This document shows, in pieces, positions 17,616-17,919 of a stretch of DNA of 17,919 bases. Position numbers and translations under genes: made by a program. Source of the DNA: Rodentolepis nana (lineage: Eukaryota > Platyhelminthes > Cestoda > Cyclophyllidea > Hymenolepididae); assembly GCA_900617975.1 (NCBI GenBank), contig UZAE01000817.1:1-17919 (forward strand), read 5' to 3'. Position 1 is the first letter of the stretch; each line of letters starts with the position of its first letter. The notes beneath the pieces are model-generated. The model did no database searches, was not told where the DNA came from, and saw nothing but the letters and a program-made list of their open reading frames with translations.

Positions 17616-17919
17616 TAACTGGTAGTTGACTTCTCCGCATACGGCAAAAAAGTCTATTAACCGGCAGTTTTCTTCTCACTTCAAACTACCATGACCCCCC
17701 TATATGTCCTACATTCTCATACGGCAAAAAAGTCTATTAACCGGCATTTGACAGACTCCAAACTACCATCACCCCACTCTATGTTAAATTCGACTACTTC
17801 AACCGTACTCACCTTACCTTTTTTCCAACTTTGTGTCTGTCTCTTTTACAACTGTAAACCACTCTTCTGTCCTCCCCCATCTCGACCATTTTCACTTTGA
17901 TGTTCCTTACCCTCTGTGA

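Larger units (their letters stand above)
17317..17745 (+). repeat. seven copies of the ribozyme 3' module (P4 3' strand, catalytic strand, P2')
   Basis: Modules centred near 17325, 17410, 17447, 17527, 17608, 17645 and 17725 share ACGGCAAAAAAGTCTAT with small changes. Four belong to units 3-6; those near 17447, 17645 and 17725 have no 5' half of their own. Copy A has one such module. Confidence 0.85.
17184..17919 (+). mobile_element. short non-autonomous retroposon, copy C, with an expanded 5' ribozyme array
   Basis: It starts with the same GGGGTGTGCG as copies A and B. The head is multiplied: six copies of the 5' half of the ribozyme (17184-17597) and seven of the ATACGGCAAAAAAGTCTATT module (17317 to about 17745), in irregular order. 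The body (ACTTCAAACTACCATSACCC-type start) appears at about 17677 and again at about 17758, then continues with the C/T-rich region and TTTGATGTTCC, as in copy A at 5260-5275. The window stops just before the LINE-like tail. Repeated peptide in two + strand frames here reflects the DNA repeat, not a protein. Confidence 0.85.

Noticed and set aside
17187..17625. Repetitive protein frames on both strands (repeats of a CAIDLPPRGAPW-like peptide)
   Set aside because: The same peptide appears because the DNA is a tandem repeat; frames shift between units, there is no start or splice context, and the RNA fold explains the conserved bases.
17184..17745. CRISPR-like array of conserved repeats and variable spacers
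   Set aside because: Spacer-like parts are themselves repeated modules, unit lengths are irregular, and the context is eukaryotic.

Overview
The window looks like invertebrate, most likely arthropod, nuclear DNA. It is AT-rich, has spliced genes with GT-AG introns of about 100 bp up to 4 kb, carries a clear Smoothened (Hedgehog pathway) gene, and holds non-LTR retrotransposons of an I/Nimb-like type with RNase H and a terminal zinc knuckle. I cannot name the species. LAYOUT: 1-1330 is the broken 3' end of a LINE on the + strand. 1425-9269 on the - strand is the 5' two-thirds-or-less of smoothened: six exons that join in phase into 350 residues (signal peptide, frizzled-type cysteine-rich domain, TM1, TM2, start of extracellular loop 1). 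The rest of the gene lies beyond the left edge, and the LINE sits antisense in its next intron. About 1.7 kb to the right of the smo start codon, on the + strand, is the 3' end of an AN1 zinc-finger gene (10951-11079 joined to 11181-11335). From 11.5 to 16 kb I see no recognisable gene. Two coding-like exon candidates of unknown identity lie at 16068-16258 and 16784-16969. MAIN FINDING: three copies of a short non-autonomous retrotransposon (5031-5358 +, 10245-10555 -, 17184-17919 + cut by the window end) begin with a segment that folds as a hepatitis-delta-like self-cleaving ribozyme. It has a 7-bp P1 with a G.U pair at the cleavage site, P2, a 3-bp P3, a 7-nt L3, the GGGCAAC joining strand, P4, and a GGC-A-rich strand holding the catalytic cytosine. 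In the 10245-10555 copy a 15-bp target-site duplication (14/15 identical) puts the insertion's 5' end exactly at the predicted cleavage site. The P2 stem shows compensatory change between copies. The 3' ends of these short elements match the 3' end of the LINE at 1-1330, so the LINE family is the likely source of the retrotransposition enzyme. In the third copy the ribozyme has been multiplied into a tandem array: six 5' halves and seven 3' catalytic-strand modules, no single unit of which appears fully intact.
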